Both the position numbers and the translations under genes were made by a program. This document shows positions 7,325-7,572 of a stretch of DNA of 7,572 nt, piece after piece. Location of the stretch: assembly GCA_002869425.1 (NCBI GenBank), contig PKSZ01000050.1:1-7572 (forward strand), written 5' to 3'. Within the stretch, counting starts at the first letter, position 1; the number at the start of each line of letters is the position of its first letter. Source of the DNA: Marinilabiliales bacterium (GTDB taxonomy: Bacteria; Bacteroidota; Bacteroidia; Bacteroidales; BM523). The notes below the pieces were generated by a model, which was not told the origin of the DNA, did not search any database, and saw only the letters and a program-made list of their open reading frames with translations.

Positions 7325-7572
7325 TTAAAACAAAGAACCCGGTTTTTGTGGATGAATTTTATTCAAATGTTTGTATGCAAGCTCAGTTGCCTCTCTTCCT
7401 CTTGGTGTTCTTTTTATATATCCCTCCTTTATTAAAAATGGCTCATACACCTCCTCAATGGTTCCTCCATCTTCACCTACTGCTGTTGCAATGGTTGAAA
7501 TACCAACAGGACCTCCCGAAAACTTGTCGATAATGGTTTGAAGAATTTTGTTATCCATTTCATCCAAACCAT
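7325..7572 (-). CDS. ruvB: Holliday junction branch-migration ATPase RuvB, C-terminal winged-helix end (5' part outside window)
   Basis: About 82 residues remain, running off the right edge. The frame continues through the edge: the last full codons read Gly-Leu-Asp-Glu, so the TTG near 7567 is an internal leucine and not a start. The text [36 protein letters not shown] sequence and [18 protein letters not shown] is characteristic of the RuvB C-terminal winged-helix domain, which contacts DNA. RuvB is the hexameric AAA+ motor that, with RuvA, drives branch migration of Holliday junctions for RuvC cleavage. The Walker A and B motifs are upstream and not visible. The protein ends a little past the usual RTPRGR...YKHL terminus, with a short tail (HPQKPGSLF). 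The gene appears to be the first visible member of a minus-strand operon, with the HD hydrolase only 4 bases downstream. The promoter lies outside the window. Confidence 0.95.
   Translation of the reverse strand, partial: GLDEMDNKILQTIIDKFSGGPVGISTIATAVGEDGGTIEEVYEPFLIKEGYIKRTPRGREATELAYKHLNKIHPQKPGSLF

Overview
The window looks like a chromosomal segment of a member of the Bacteroidota. It is AT-rich. It carries a large part of SprA, the outer-membrane translocon of the type IX secretion system, which is confined to that phylum. It also has a promoter-like TAnnTTTG box and no obvious Shine-Dalgarno sequences. I cannot fix the order or genus from the sequence. There are six genes in two convergent groups, and no tRNA, rRNA, CRISPR array, insertion sequence or phage gene is visible.

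Plus strand (1-4566): the C-terminal half or slightly more of sprA enters from the left edge and ends at 4039. A 146-base gap follows with a plausible promoter, then a complete gcvH (lipoyl carrier protein of the glycine cleavage system). A strong hairpin with T-rich flanks on both sides (4587-4611) closes this group. It also appears to serve the group arriving from the other side.

Minus strand (7572 down to 4610): four genes are packed like an operon. The C-terminal end of ruvB (Holliday-junction helicase motor) comes first. After 4 bases comes a small stand-alone HD-domain protein of the RelA/SpoT hydrolase type, probably a (p)ppGpp hydrolase. It overlaps the start of an unrecognised lipoprotein gene. 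Thirteen bases beyond that gene is a membrane-anchored, coiled-coil SpoIIE/PP2C-type serine phosphatase. The three genes after ruvB combine alarmone turnover, a cell-envelope protein and a phosphatase output, so a shared stress or envelope-signalling role is conceivable, but that is inference from position only.

Most of the window is recognisable, ordinary Bacteroidota content. I found no convincing new system. The parts most worth a second look are the uncharacterised lipoprotein and its linkage with the HD hydrolase and the phosphatase, and a ten-A run inside the presumed gcvH promoter spacer.
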